DNA from: Isoetes taiwanensis
Lineage: Eukaryota; Streptophyta; Lycopodiopsida; Isoetales; Isoetaceae
NCBI GenBank assembly: GCA_021234155.1
Contig: JAJEKV010000003.1
Coordinates: 31,541,166 to 31,605,165, forward strand
Length of the DNA: 64,000 bases
Direction of reading: 5' to 3'
Within the stretch, counting starts at the first letter, position 1, and each line of letters starts with the position of its first letter. A program made the translations under genes and the position numbers. The notes under the pieces are model-generated. The model saw nothing but the letters and a program-made list of their open reading frames with translations. It had not been told where the DNA came from and searched no databases. Positions 23,353-34,872 of the stretch are shown piece by piece.

Positions 23353-24000
23353 AAGAATGGTGTCGAACAGATTCTGCAATCATTCTTTCACACAGATTTT
23401 AAATTTTGGGATTCCAAAAAAATCTTGGCCGTTGGATGATAGGCCCCCACATGATGTTCCACAGGGTTTGGGCACTCGAGTTACTGCCCGAACCCGTGGA
23501 ACAGCCTGTAGGGGCATATTATCACAGAACGCAGTCTCAACGGGGCAAAGGTGTCGTGATGCAGTCTCATTAGATTCAAGAATTGGCCGAAAAGGGACGA
23601 ACAAGCAACATATGATATTGCACATTATATTACTTGTCATAATCTAAGCCTATATTAATGTGATAATATATTGTCCTCGATTATTGTGTTTTGAAATGCA
23701 TCCATACAATCATTTTTATCTCCCTTGGAAATATCTCCCTTAATATTACGAACTCCGATGCATGTGATTTTAGGTTTGGGGAAAACATCATCCTCACCTA
23801 CAATTCATTCAAATGACACCTAATTTGGATCATCACAAAACAGTGACAATGTTTTCCATCTAAAATAACCCTAAAACAAGGGTATTTCACAATTTTGAAA
23901 CTATGTAGGGGTATTTTTACAAATTTCCCAAACTATAAACCCCGACACTTTCCACTCCAAACTTGTGCATCTATTACATTGGGTGTGGTTTGTTAGGCAC
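23353..24000. other. Intergenic, nothing recognised
   Basis: Mixed sequence with a few AGGGGTATTT-like runs near 23880-23925 that resemble the C-rich array units elsewhere, but with no terminal repeat. No coding frame is supported. Confidence 0.4.
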
Positions 24001-24002
24001 AA

Positions 24003-24216
24003 CGTACCATCCTTATTTGTCCCTATTGTGTGACATAATGACACAAGGACAAGCTTTTCGTGCAAATCATGTCTTATCACGGCCACAAATAACAAGGTAA
24101 TAAAGTGTAACATCCTTATTTGTCATATTGTGTGAGATAATAACATGACGAGTTCTCTTCGTGTAAATCGTGTGTAAATCGTGTCTTATCACCATCATAA
24201 ATAATAAGGCAATAAA
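24003..24216. repeat. Two imperfect tandem units of about 105 bp
   Basis: CATCCTTATTTGTC, ATTGTGTGA, CATAATGACA-type and CGTGTCTTATCAC-type blocks appear in the same order twice, starting near 24005 and 24108, each ending in AATAAGGCAATAAA-like sequence. There is no coding content. Confidence 0.6.
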
Positions 24217-24519
24217 ATGCTTGTACCTCGCTCTAGACACTTAAACTCTTGGCAAGGTTTATAGTTCAAGGGGCCTTCTTCTTGGAACAACAATTAAAGC
24301 AATAATCGTCATGTGTCACTAATAATAAAATAGAAGTGGAGAAAGTCACACCTCTTTATACTACCATTTATTTGAGCCTCCTCTTTATACTACCATTTAT
24401 ATTGAGCCTCATAGGTCTTACTTAAAGTCACGAAGAAGCTCACGTGAATATCAAGGTAAGTGATATCTCAAAGTTCAAGACTTTTCTTGTTTACATGGTA
24501 TTCACGTCTTGTTATTTTA

Positions 24520-24665
24520 AATGAATATGTAGCATCATAAGAGGGGTTTTTTTTGTGATTTTATACGTTTTTTTGCATGGTTTTCATATGATTTCACAGG
24601 CGTATTCACGTGGACGTACTAAACGGTATTTCTAGAGTGCACCCATTTGTTAGCCATTGATTCTA
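24520..24665 (+). repeat. Leader sequence shared with 39582-39725
   Basis: From AATATGTAGCATCATAAGAG through CGTATTCACGTGGACGTACT to AGAGTGCACCCATTTGTTAG, this matches the stretch at 39582-39725 in order and spacing, with scattered differences. Both copies are followed within 250 bp by a fragment of an unrelated host gene in the same orientation. It is therefore probably the end region of a gene-capturing element. Confidence 0.6.
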
Positions 24666-24889
24666 AAGAAGAGGGAAAATCGTGTGGTTGTGGGGCTTCT
24701 ATTCTATTGTTTGCATGCCTTTTTAGCTTAGGTTTCAAATATTAAGATAATATTAGGTTTGTGGTTTTCAAAAGAAACGTTTTTGAAGCGATTAGGGTTC
24801 CGGATTTGGCATCGATGGCTCTGATACAGGGTTAATTGGTCCATGGCAGAGGAGTTCCGTGAAGAGCCGGATTTCAGAGTTGTTTGAAG

Positions 24890-25221
24890 GCGAGCACAGG
24901 ACTGATGTTTTGCAATGTTGATGCAGAAATGTTGATGTAGAATCACGTTGTCCACTCTGTAAGCAACGTTTTGTTTTTGTCAAGCGACCAGTAACAGAAG
25001 GGCATAGCCGCAGCAGGATAGTTAGGGTACCAATGCGTAATCAGGTATATCTCCTTCTTTGGCTTCTTAACAATTTATGTCTTGTAACGCTGTTTCTAAC
25101 AAAGGCCTTTCCTAGAAAAACATGTACATGATATTGTGATACATTGATGAATTCGCACTTCTTTCAGGTTTATGTACCATCAGAAGAGGATGTTCACGAA
25201 AGTCTGGGCATTTTTGTGTGA
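24890..25221 (+). pseudogene. Fragment of a plant RING/PHD-finger protein gene
   Basis: An exon ending at 25044 encodes VESRCPLCKQRFVFVKRP followed by a basic linker to VPMRNQ. CPLCKQRF is the second half of a RING finger, whose zinc-binding Cys pair is visible. After a 123-bp intron with GT/AG borders, the next exon starts at 25168 as VYVPSEEDVHESLGIF, matching the linker that precedes a PHD finger in plant RING-plus-PHD proteins, but it stops at TGA (25219-25221) before any PHD cysteines. The first half of the RING is missing or scrambled. It is a truncated copy, probably captured by the element whose leader is at 24520. Confidence 0.6.
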
Positions 25222-25707
25222 CCGCAAATCTTTTGTGTCAGACTGCCATGCAATTTTCCAATTGCACTGTGGAAATCCCTCTGGCAAAACTGTGTGTTGC
25301 TTCAGCAAGTCCAATTTGTTGTACTTGTTCTACATACTTTCTTCTTATTCAAATGTATGTTATTGGCGCGCATCTGATCTGCTTGCCGTCTATGGAAATA
25401 AGCTGCTGTTAAGTTTGGAGTTATATTAGAGTTTTCTTGTTGTTCATGTAATTCAAATTTACAGAGCTGCAGGTTGTAATGCAAGCAGCTCTAGTGTTGA
25501 ACAGGAATGGAGTTCCATCTGTGCACAGTGTATGGGTGGAAAATGGGGTTTGACCCCATCTTGTTTTTGATGAACGGCCATAGTTTGTGGGTTTGGAATA
25601 ATCCATGGAATATTACTTGGATCAAGGGCTAGGGTTAGACGAGTATGAGGGTTAGACGAGTATGAGAACCCCTTATGTTAGTTTGTGTACACGTTTTCAT
25701 TTGCATT

Positions 25708-27359
25708 GTTTTTATGATTTTTTTTTTTTTTTTTTTTGAGGGTAAGAATTTTTTGATTAATATAAAAATGGTACATGACCTTCTTGTGGCTCCACAATAG
25801 GCCAGATAGGAAGTATACAATGCTCTTGGTCACCAGATAGAAAGAATTCTCACAAAAAATACATGCAGCCATCAAACTGAAAAACTACCCTAAGATCAAG
25901 TCCACGTACTATGCTCAAGGTTCTCAACCTCTTCTTCATCCCTGTAAAATAATATGCTCCTCAGCCTTTTAGTTCTTCCAGTACTAGAGGGCGTGGCCTT
26001 CTTCCCAGCTCTTGTAGGTACTATGGAAGGTAGTAACACTTGTAGAGTGCAATCAAAAAATTAGTCCTCAAGATCCTGAAGAATGCTGCCGAAGGAATAC
26101 CTAGAGGAATAAGATATGACTACAAGTCGCTACGGATAGGATGAGAACGCCTGAAGCTCTGCCTTCTTCTCCTACTAGCAGTACTATAGAGGCTGACTTG
26201 CTCTTCCAGAAATGTACTCCGCTACCAAGAAGCCCAACCCGCAAGATTTTAAGCAGAAATAGCACTGTACTAGGCAAGATTGCCAACTGCCTTCCCACTA
26301 GCAAGGTACTATAGGCCTTTCTCCAAGAGCTCCCTCCAATACTAGAGCAACCCGCTACTCCACTAGTATATCTGCCTCAACCTCTTCTCTACAATAAAGG
26401 TACTATAGACTAGGCTACTCTTTCCATGTAGACCTTCAAGGCAAAGAAACATATATTTAACAGTTTTGAATACTACGGGAGAAAGCCAATCACAGTTCTC
26501 ATGGAAATTTCCCAGAGAAGCCTCCAGCCAAATGCTGCAGCCCCACAGATCCATGGCTGCCCCGACATGACAAATAGGAGTTGCAGTGAACAAAATATCT
26601 ATTTCAATAATATCTGCCTCATGAAGCACACCCCGAAAGATTTGAAGACATTACCATTTAAACAGTATATGAGTTGCAGCTACAAGAGACACAGGTCTCC
26701 CGTCCTGTATTTCTTGCTTTACCAATCTGCCATGTACAGATTACCATGTCATCCTCTCTAGCTGGGATAGAGAAGGGGAAAAAAACCCATAGGTGATACC
26801 AAGCAAGCAACACAGAAGAACAAAAATAAGCCATTCTATGTCCTCTGCCATGGAGACATGCTGCAGTGAGTGCAGACATAACCACACTGAGTGCGGGCTT
26901 CAGGTTGCAGTGAGTGCAACAGGAAAAAGCCAACACCAAACAGGATAGAATGAATGACATATCCAGATCTGAAAAATCAAGCTAAGTAGCATCTATGTGC
27001 TCTAGCATCAGCCAAGAAGGAGCTGATTACTAGTCTAGTTCTGCCTAAACACAGAAATGCAAATGACAAATGCTTAAAGTCTCCTACCAGATCAAGTGCA
27101 GACGCTAAGAGAGGGAGTTGGAAGTAGCGGCCATACCCCATCCTATCCTCTGCTGCAATCGTCACAGAAGAAATGGAAAAAGAGACCTCTGGCTTCTGCC
27201 AAAGCTTCCGGAAGAGAGCAGAAGCAGCAAGGCTGCTCTTCCAACAATCGGACCTGCACAGTATTGGACTATGGTCGGGCGGCCGCCGCCGCCGCCCTAG
27301 TTAGGGCGCTCCGTCATTTCTCATCCTCCTGTGCACACTTTGCCGTTTTTATGATTTTT
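25708..27359 (-). mobile_element. 1.6-kb poly(A) retroposon with 15-bp target duplication
   Basis: The insert, read on the minus strand, starts at 27344 with GGCAAAGTGTGCACAGGAGG. It has a GC-rich GGCGGCGGCGGCGGCCGCC stretch soon after and ends in a poly(A) run (T-run at 25718-25737 on the plus strand). The same 15 bp, GTTTTTATGATTTTT, flanks it at 25708-25722 and 27345-27359. A poly(A) tail and a target duplication of this size are the marks of target-primed reverse transcription. The longest frame inside (26960-26658) is about 100 codons and not recognisable. It is either a processed copy of a long non-coding or decayed mRNA, or an unknown non-autonomous retroposon. Confidence 0.75.
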
Positions 27360-27544
27360 ATATTCTATAGGCCCTAAATTTTTTGTTCTTCACAGATCTC
27401 ACAAACATATAACAATATATAACACTAAACAATGATTATATGACTTTCTTTTTGGTTTAGGTGCTATATATTCACTCAAGGGAGTTTGGACTGTGTATAT
27501 GTTGTATTGTTGCTTGTTTGTTTATTTGGTTTTTTTTTTTTTTT

Positions 27545-27880
27545 GTTAGGGCCCGAAGGGCCAAAATTTTTTTTTAGTATAACTACCAACACATAACTAT
27601 CATTAACATTAATTATCATAAACCATTGCATTCCACACTTAAAAATAAAATTCCCCCTTAAACCCCCTTTGGTTTGGGTGCATATTCACACGGGGGGTGA
27701 CGTAGGGCGGCGAGAGCCCCTAAAATCATGTTATACATGTACAAAATCAATACCATATAGTACATTGTCTCAAATCTTATAGTATTTTGCAAATTGTGTT
27801 ATACAGTATACTAAAACTTGTACAGGCATACCCCACAAATGAGGATCTTTATGTACGGTCTAGATCGAGGAATAAAAGGC
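27545..27880. mobile_element. Foldback element, copy 2 (right arm missing)
   Basis: It begins GTTAGGGCCCGAAGGGCC and continues with CATTAACATTAATTATCATA-like and CCCCCTTTGGTTTGGGTGCA sequence, matching the left arm of the complete foldback copies at 41795 and 62950. The centre (ACATGTACAAAATCAATACC and the ACCCCACAAATGAGGATC part) is also present, but the inverted right arm is absent, so this copy is 3' truncated. Confidence 0.8.
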
Positions 27881-28309
27881 ATATAAAGTAACTTAGATCA
27901 CGGAGGTCAAGGCTGCCACGAACATTTCTCTTTATCAAATTTGTGCTAGGTGGAAAGGATTTGACGTCAAAACTTGGTGTCAATTGAAAACTGGTGTCAG
28001 ATCGAAACTGTTGTCCAAAAGCTTGGTGTGAATTAGAAAATGTTGCCAAAAAACTTGGTATCAATGCAGATCGATCTACACCGTAGATCGAGATTCTCGT
28101 GAGAGGGCGAGCGATATACATTCGGTCTTTTGGTCTTTCTTCTCATTCGACGTTCTTCTCACAGCAGTATAGTAGCATTGGATAAACCCTCCCGTCCTGC
28201 CCTTCTCTTTTCCTCTTTTTCGTGGACCATCGACTCACATATCATCTATGTTAAGAAAATTCATAATGTCTCTCTTTTTTAAGCAAGTTATTGTTATTTA
28301 TATATGCCT

Positions 28310-28515
28310 GGCATGCATGACAAGCCCCTCCTTGTTATAGAGGTTTTTTGTCGCGTGGCACGCATGATTGGCCCCTCTGGAGGCTTTCTTTCCAAGTTCG
28401 TTCAAGTTCTTTTCAATGTTATATATTTTCGCGTAGCACGCATGACCAGCCCCTCCTTGTTATAGAGGTTTGTTGTCGCGTGGCACGCATGGTCAACCCC
28501 TCTAGAGGTGGGTAC
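28310..28515. repeat. Repeats of TGTCGCGTGGCACGCATGA
   Basis: Three to four copies of a 60-80-bp unit, GTCGCGTGGCACGCATGACC followed by AGCCCCTCCTTGTTATAGAG, lie in tandem. The same unit occurs at 33255-33330 (reversed) and 34570-34665, inside the large inverted repeat. The block ends at the point where the gypsy pol fragment starts. Confidence 0.7.
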
Positions 28516-28599
28516 TTGCATTTATATTTTCAGGATGTGAAAAATCAAGGGACATACATATTTCCTCTTCACTCGGTACCGGTCTTTTGCTTCCCGGCA

Positions 28600-29537
28600 C
28601 GGGCCCTCCAAGCAACACTGACGTATCGTTCACCAAAGAGATCTTTAGTTTCCACGGGATGCCGAGAGAAATAATCTCGGATAGAGATTCAAAGTTCATG
28701 AGCGTATTCTGGCAAGACTTGTTCAGCACGATTCAGACGAAGCTCTCCATGAGTATGGCATATCATCCTCAGACGGATGGACAGATGGAGCGCACAAATC
28801 GAATCATAGAAGACATGCTGCGAAACTATGTCTGGAACAAGCAGTCTAAATGAGATGATTTTATTCACTTGGTGGAGTTCGCTTATAATAGCACCAAGCA
28901 GGAATCTTCCTAGATGTCGCCCTTCATGATAAATTATGGATATCAATGCTTAACATCAGATACGTGGCACAATCCAGTGTCCAAAGTTGAAGTCTCTCAG
29001 CAGATGTTATCGGATATGCAGTAGCTAGTGGAGGAGGTGAGAGGATACCTTCTAGCAGCGAGAAGTAGGCAGAAAAGCATAGCCGATAAGCACAAAACGA
29101 TAAGGAATTCCATGTTGGAGACAACGTATGGCTGAAGATCAAAGTCAAGCAAGCGAAGCTCCACATCGGCAATTGCAAGAAGCTTGCTCCAAGATGGGCT
29201 GGGCCATTTAGGATAACCAAAAGAGTAGGTAGCCAATCCTACAAGTTGGACCTGCCAGCGCATCTCAAAATCCATAGAGTCTTCCATGTAAGTCTCCTGA
29301 AGAGGTACACTCTTAATCCAGAGGAAGTATTGGAGACAACAGAGTTACTGGAAATGACGGACGACCAGCTTAAAATCGTCCCAGAGGTTCTTCTTGACAG
29401 GTCCTATAAGAAGACAAGAAGATCTCAATTCCTCCAATACCTAGTGAAATGGACGCATTTACCTATGGAAGATGCTATGTGGGTACTACAATCAGATTTA
29501 CGGAGCAATGCAAGGGTCGGCTCGTCACCGAAGTAGT
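28600..29537 (+). pseudogene. Ty3-gypsy integrase C-terminal part with chromodomain, decayed
   Basis: The remnant reads as the second half of a gypsy integrase: ISDRDSKFMSVFWQDLF (catalytic Asp) and YHPQTDGQMERTNRIIED (catalytic Glu). It continues to the GPY/F module near 29190 (KLAPRWAGPFRITKRVGSQS) and the family phrase HRVFHVSLLKRY. A chromodomain-like tail follows (YLVKWTHLPMEDAMWV). In-frame stops follow WNKQSK (28851) and lie at about 28911 and 29021, and a frameshift lies near 29100. Reverse transcriptase, protease and gag are absent, so the copy is 5' truncated. The style is that of chromovirus-type gypsy elements. Confidence 0.85.
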
Positions 29538-31850
29538 CGACACCGAACCGATAGGTGAGTGGGAGGTAGATTAAAAAGTCTACTTCCGTTCCACGGAAGT
29601 ATAGACGAACTTGAGAGATAAGAGGTCATTCAGGCATGCATTGATAGGAAAGCACCTCTAGTCAATGCTTACGGGAAGGACGCCATCCTTCATGCCAAAG
29701 GCAACTAAAGGTGTAGGCATGAGTGACCATCTTAGGCATGATAGGGCGCTGTCTCCACGGTCAAGATGGAAGAAACATAATCTTCCTACGCCAGTGGATT
29801 AGCCTTGCATTTATATAAATTGTAATTAATGGGTGGTTCCCTAATAGCCAACTTTAAAATAATTAAATGTATACTGGCGTAGTGTTGAACCTGCAGGCCA
29901 ATAGGGGAGTCTAGCGGTAGGAAGGTCGCACTGCGAAAACTTGCAACACATGTTTTGTCATAATGTGTTGCAAGGAGACGATATGGAATCTTAATTAGAG
30001 AATTTTGGAATTATGTTAATGATAATGATGTAAACCATAAAATTTTATGAATAATAGACGATAAAGTAAGAGGGTGAAAGAGCCCCTCATCATAGTATGA
30101 TATTGAACAAGGATGTGTTATGAAAAATTAAAATATTACCTTGGGGTAATTATGTTGTAAAACTATATGCATCAAATGGATTGCAGAGTATGCAGGTTTC
30201 CAAGGTGGGGAGACGTGTGATGATGAGGACAACATCAATTCAAGGTGGGGAGATTTGACGTTCTAGCATATCATACGATCCGAATACATAAATTATACTA
30301 TCACGTCACACGTACATGTCACCACGACAAGTACTTGAGAGACGTAAAGAGTTGCGCCTAGGGGACAACCTCGTATGTTGCATATGTATATTAAACATAT
30401 GCAATTAAACCCCCTTGCCAAGTGGCAATACCCTATTTGGTTCCTTCTAACCTAACCCTAAAAGTTCATGTATAAGGAACAAAAGGGGAAACCCTAAACC
30501 TTTCCCATTTTCGCATTTTGGCTTCCCTGAGCTATTCCGGCCAAGGCAAGCTGCCATTTCGCATTGCCAGGTGCCGCTGAGCCACCTTTGCACATTAGAT
30601 TCATCAGGATCAGCTGTCTTCAGCAAGAACGAAGGCATGGACGTGATTCGAGGAATCGGGGAGCTGGAGCAAGCCAAGGATCAGGTAACCTGCGATTCTG
30701 TTATGCAAAGCCGACACTTAGCCCAGCAATGAGCTAGGATAGTATGTTAGATCAGTCTTGTAGATCCTAAGATCACCAGCTGTAACGAAAGAACCTAACC
30801 ATGTATGTTTATGTAAGATAGATTAGATCTTGTTCAGTATTTCAGTTTTTGGTGATGATGTTCCATTCTATGCTCTCCTGTGTATGTGGGAAGGGGGGTA
30901 GAGACCCAGAAACCTTCAGTAGCAGATGATCCTAGATGTTAATTCCCAAATTAATGCGGCCCGTGTACAAGAGCCTGCCTGGTTGTGGGTGGCGGGGCTA
31001 GATCGGTGGAATAAGGGGGAGTTGTCCCATCACTGACTGATCCCTCTGGTGTGTAAGGCCTACCGGGGATTTAAGCGGGCTAGGCTTAATGGTTTGCCAC
31101 TGCGTGTGGGCAAGGCATGAGCTCGACACCTCTTGGGTGATGTGTCACCTTCAACGAGGTTCAAGTCGAATACGGGCAGTGGCCCTCTAACCGCCTGTGA
31201 TAGGCATGCATGCCTCTGGAGGGGAGGACACTCTCCTTCTACCTCATTGGGACTGGGGAGATGCAACCCAACAGTAGCCCCTTTGGCTACGCACCCGGCA
31301 GGCTATGGTCCAGTCCCAAGATTCTTCAACCTAATCTGCAAAGTGCGCATGGGAGGGGCGGATGGAATGGACTACCCAATAGCCATATTTCTATGCCAGC
31401 CCAATCCATTCTTATGATTTCCATCTGCAACGACTTCTGGAGGCCCAAGGCATCAGTCCATACCCTGGAGTCCGAGCCATTGGGTAGGATCCCCTATGTG
31501 ATGATGATGTTATTGATGTGCTCTTACATGTATGTTATGGTGTAGTCACCCTTCGAGGTGACTCTGTTGCTATATTGATGTCATGTGCTTATGTTTACTC
31601 ACGCTTCTGCAGCTAGGATGGTCCCGAGAGAAGACGGGGCAAATGACCCATCCATTCTTCCTCATCGATCCATTATTAAGGATTGGTGTCAGGTGGATGG
31701 CCCTTGTCAGTTTGGTTGCCAGGGGGATGAACTCTGCCTTCTGATATGTTGGGAGCATCATAGAAGAAGTAGGAGACGTCACATCACTTAACTCGGATAA
31801 GAGAAGATCCTTAGTAGGAACAAAACAATGTATCTTCCTAAACACTCTTC
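29538..31850 (+). other. Non-coding 3' part of the gypsy element, probably including its LTR
   Basis: After the pol stop there is about 650 bp without coding content. A purine tract (AAGGTGGGGAG near 30205-30215) is followed by GTGATGATGAGGACAACATC and by GTGGGGAGATTTGACGTT. This is the usual junction of polypurine tract and 3' LTR in plant gypsy elements. A possible TATA (GTATAAGG near 30470) lies downstream. I could not fix the right end or a target duplication, and there is no second copy of this LTR in the window. The exact extent is uncertain. Confidence 0.4.
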
Positions 31851-32245
31851 AAGCATTGAATTTTTTACAAGCCTAACTAATGACCTTAGAAGCACCATCT
31901 CCGCCTCCATGGTAAGCATCATGCATAGTTTGTTCACCAAGAGGTAAAAACCTTCCATTCTCAACCTCTTTGTTATGTCTTTTGCAAGATTTCTAAAATC
32001 AACATTATACCAGTTCTTTCTCCACTTCCTTCAAACTTATCAATTTTATCAAGATTAGGAGTTTCAAAAAACTTACCATCATCTGCCATCTCTTCCTCAG
32101 AACCAAGAAAAATAGTCAACTGCAGGGAAAGCGATGGACTCTCCACTTCCTTACCTTTAGGATTCATATTAAAAAACAAAGAACTATTAGATATTATAAT
32201 TAGGACAATAAGCCAGAACACACCAGCCATTGCAACCTGCAACAC
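31590..32245 (-). other. Exon-like sequence, unidentified
   Basis: A minus-strand frame from 32245 (inner Met at about 32230) starts MAGVFWLIVLIIISNSSLFF, which looks like a signal peptide or membrane anchor. It continues to an acidic stretch with EEEMADDGKFFETPNLDKI before stopping near 31973. Further downstream another frame reads RVFRKIHCFVPTKDLLLSEL and LPTYQKAEFIPLATKLTRAI. The pieces could be a broken or intron-split gene. I recognise no family and the joins are not determined. Confidence 0.25.
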
Positions 32246-33014
32246 ATATAGAATATTAGAATATAACCCAGTTTCTAGAAATCAAATAAAAGTTACAAAA
32301 TAGAACCAACAATACATTAAAATGTCCACGAAAATTTGCAAAATGTTCTCTCAAAGAAGGTCTTCATTTGCACAAAACAGTTGCATGCAACTGCAACTTT
32401 CTCGAGAAATATTGCAGCCACTTAAGCGATCACTTTAAACCTTAAAAAACACTAAAACTAACACCTTGAACGTACTTACTTGACAATCGTACAAAGCCTA
32501 TTGTTGAAGAAGCTTTAACAACTGATCAGGACCAAATGAAGATATTAGATACCAATTTTTGATGTTTCACAGCATTTCGCAAAAGCTTGTAGCTATTATG
32601 ACGTTTGTATAGAGAATAAGTAGAGCACCAGATTTATATAAGTATTATAGATATCAAACTGCTGATGTAGATGGATGATCAATGCATTTTGTATAGAAGT
32701 CTATTTGGCAGGTACACAGACCAAACATCTATTAGCATTGTATTTCATGGGGTCCAAGTTGTCTAATTTGATATTCCCTTTATTTTTCTTCGTGGGAAGT
32801 TCCCATATATGCGGCTATCCACTATCCACCATTGTAGAAAATCTGCTGAGATGAATGAGAAGCCTATCTATTCTCATTCATCTCAGTACATTTTCTACAA
32901 TGGTGGATAGCCGCACATATGAGAACTTCCCACGAAGAAAAATAAAGGGAATATCCAATTATACAACTTGGACCCCATGAAATACAATGCTAATAGATGT
33001 TTGGTCTGTGTACC

Positions 33015-33090
33015 TGTCGAAAGCTTATCACCGAGATTAAAAAACCTCGCCCTTTCGGGTTTTCGAGGAAAAACCATAGTGATAAGCCTT
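33015..33090 (+). repeat. Hairpin module copy 3
   Basis: Arms GCTTATCAC and GTGATAAGC enclose GATTAAAAAACCTCGCCC, then TTTCGGGTTTTCGAGG and AAAAACC. The inner part matches copies 1 and 2 closely, while the outer arms have changed together. Confidence 0.65.
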
Positions 33091-33586
33091 CGACAAGGGG
33101 CTTGGACAAACGTAAGGCTGAGAATTCGCTCCCAAAAAGCCCACGAATGGAGAAGTCGAAGCTGCTGCTGCTGCCGCTTGCTAACCTGTACCTGCACATC
33201 ACCGACACTAGAACAAATATGACAAAACAAATCTCCCAAAGTGGAGGGGCTGATCACGCATGCTATGCGACAACAAAACAAAAACCTCTTCAAATAGAGG
33301 GGCTGGTCACGCGTGCCAGGCGACAAATACATTAAACAATTAAGGGAGGGGGGGTAGGTTTTAAAGAATAGAGAATAAGGTACTGCTGAGAGAGAAGAGG
33401 AAGCGTCGATGAGACGTTGATGAAGAATTTCACCTAATATTGTGATCTCCCAACCAGACAAGGCATGCAATGCATGCATGCGAGACATGCATGCTCGCCC
33501 CCTCTAGAATCTCGATCCTAGGGCTCGGATCGATGGAATTCTAGAATGGGGCTCGCATGAAAACGACAAAAACCTCCCGAATAGAA

Positions 33587-33765
33587 GAAGAATAGAATAG
33601 AATAGAATAGAATAGAATAGAATAGATTTTTTAGCGTCCACGGAGACCGACTGGCCTATGGGACCCAAACAAAAAGAGAGCAGCAAGCGTATTACTGACA
33701 GGATTAACAAACCCCCGCCCCGAAAGGTTTTCGAGGGAAAAACCTTAGCAGTAATAAGTATGCTG
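33587..33765. repeat. Small structured repeat, copy 2
   Basis: A (GAATA)n microsatellite at 33589-33626 is followed by GTCCACGGAGACCGACTGG and CCTATGGGACCC. The hairpin module then follows, with arms GTATTACTG and CAGTAATA. It is collinear with copy 1 at 23175-23352 over its whole length. It lies in the spacer of the large inverted repeat. Confidence 0.7.
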
Positions 33766-34799
33766 GCACGCTGTACAATTGTATAGGACAGTTCAATACC
33801 TTCCTGGAGGACACAGTTGAGTCCGTGCATCCATAACCTCCTGGAGGTAAGACCTTAACAAACCCACTGACGCCGTATTCAACAACTCAAGAGAACTTCC
33901 TTATCAAAACGGGATAGAGGACGAAGGTCAAAGGATTATGGCTAAAGAAGAGGCAAGGCCGAGAAAGGACATGCCACAGCATGAAAGAAACGCCAAATTG
34001 GTCAATCCAAGCAGGGAGAAGCCCCTCCCCTGCATGGATTCAAAGGATAGAGAATAGGGTACTGCTGAGAGAGAAGGGAGAAGCCCCTCCCCTGCATGGT
34101 TTTAAAGGATAGAGAATAGGGTACTGCTGAGAGAGAAGAGCCTCTTAACGGATAGAGAATAGGGTACTGCTGAGAGAGAAGAGCCTGGGGAGGGGCTTCT
34201 CTCTGCTTGGATTGACCAATTTGGCGTTTCTTTCATGATGTGACATGTCCTTTCTCGGCCTTATAATCCTTTAATCTTCGTCCTCGATCCTGTTTTGATA
34301 AGGAAGTTCTCTTCTATTCGGGAGGTTTTTGTCGTTTTCATGTGAGCTCCATTCTAGAATACCATCGATCCGAGCCCTCGGATCGAGATTCTAGAGGGAG
34401 CGAGCATGCATGTCTTGCATGCACGCATTGCATGCCTTCTCTAGTTGGGAGATCGCTATATTAGGCGGGGTTCTTCATCAACGTCTCGTCGACGCTTCCT
34501 CTTCTCTCTCAGCATTACCTTATTCTCTATTCTTTGAAACCCCCCCGCCCTCCCCAATTGTTTAATGTATTTGTCGCCTGGCACGCGTGACCAGCCCCTC
34601 TATTTGAAGAAGCTTTTGTTTTGTTGTCGCGTGGCACGCGTGATCAGGCCCTCCACTTTGGGAGGTTTGTTTTGTGACATTTGTTCTCGTGTTAGTGATG
34701 TGCAGGTACAGGTTGGCAAGCGAAAGCAGTTTCGACTTCTCCATTCGTGGGTTTGTTTGGGAGCAAATTCTCATCCTTACATTTTTTCAAGCCCCTTGC

Positions 34800-34872
34800 T
34801 GAAGGCTTATCACTAGAGTTTTTCCTCGAAACCCCGAAAGGGCGGGGTTTTTTAATCCGATAAGGTCTCAGC
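34800..34872 (-). repeat. Hairpin module copy 4
   Basis: This is the inverted partner of copy 3. On the plus strand it reads GGCTTATCACTAGAGTTTTT, then CCTCGAAACCCCGAAAGGG and CGGGGTTTTTTAATCCGATAAG in pieces. ACCCCG and CGGGGT form a perfect inner stem with a 6-nt loop. Confidence 0.65.

Noticed and set aside
27280-27298. CpG island promoter at the GCC repeat
   Set aside because: The GC-rich stretch is the 5' end of the poly(A) retroposon and does not stand before a resident gene.
33015-33090. A hammerhead or twister ribozyme in the hairpin module
   Set aside because: I looked for the CUGAUGA...GAAA core and for the twister core and found neither; the fold is not that of a ribozyme class I know.
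32895-33488. A 197-codon minus-strand frame in the inverted repeat
   Set aside because: It crosses the hairpin module and the arm of the inverted repeat, and the partner arm has no matching long frame, so it is chance.
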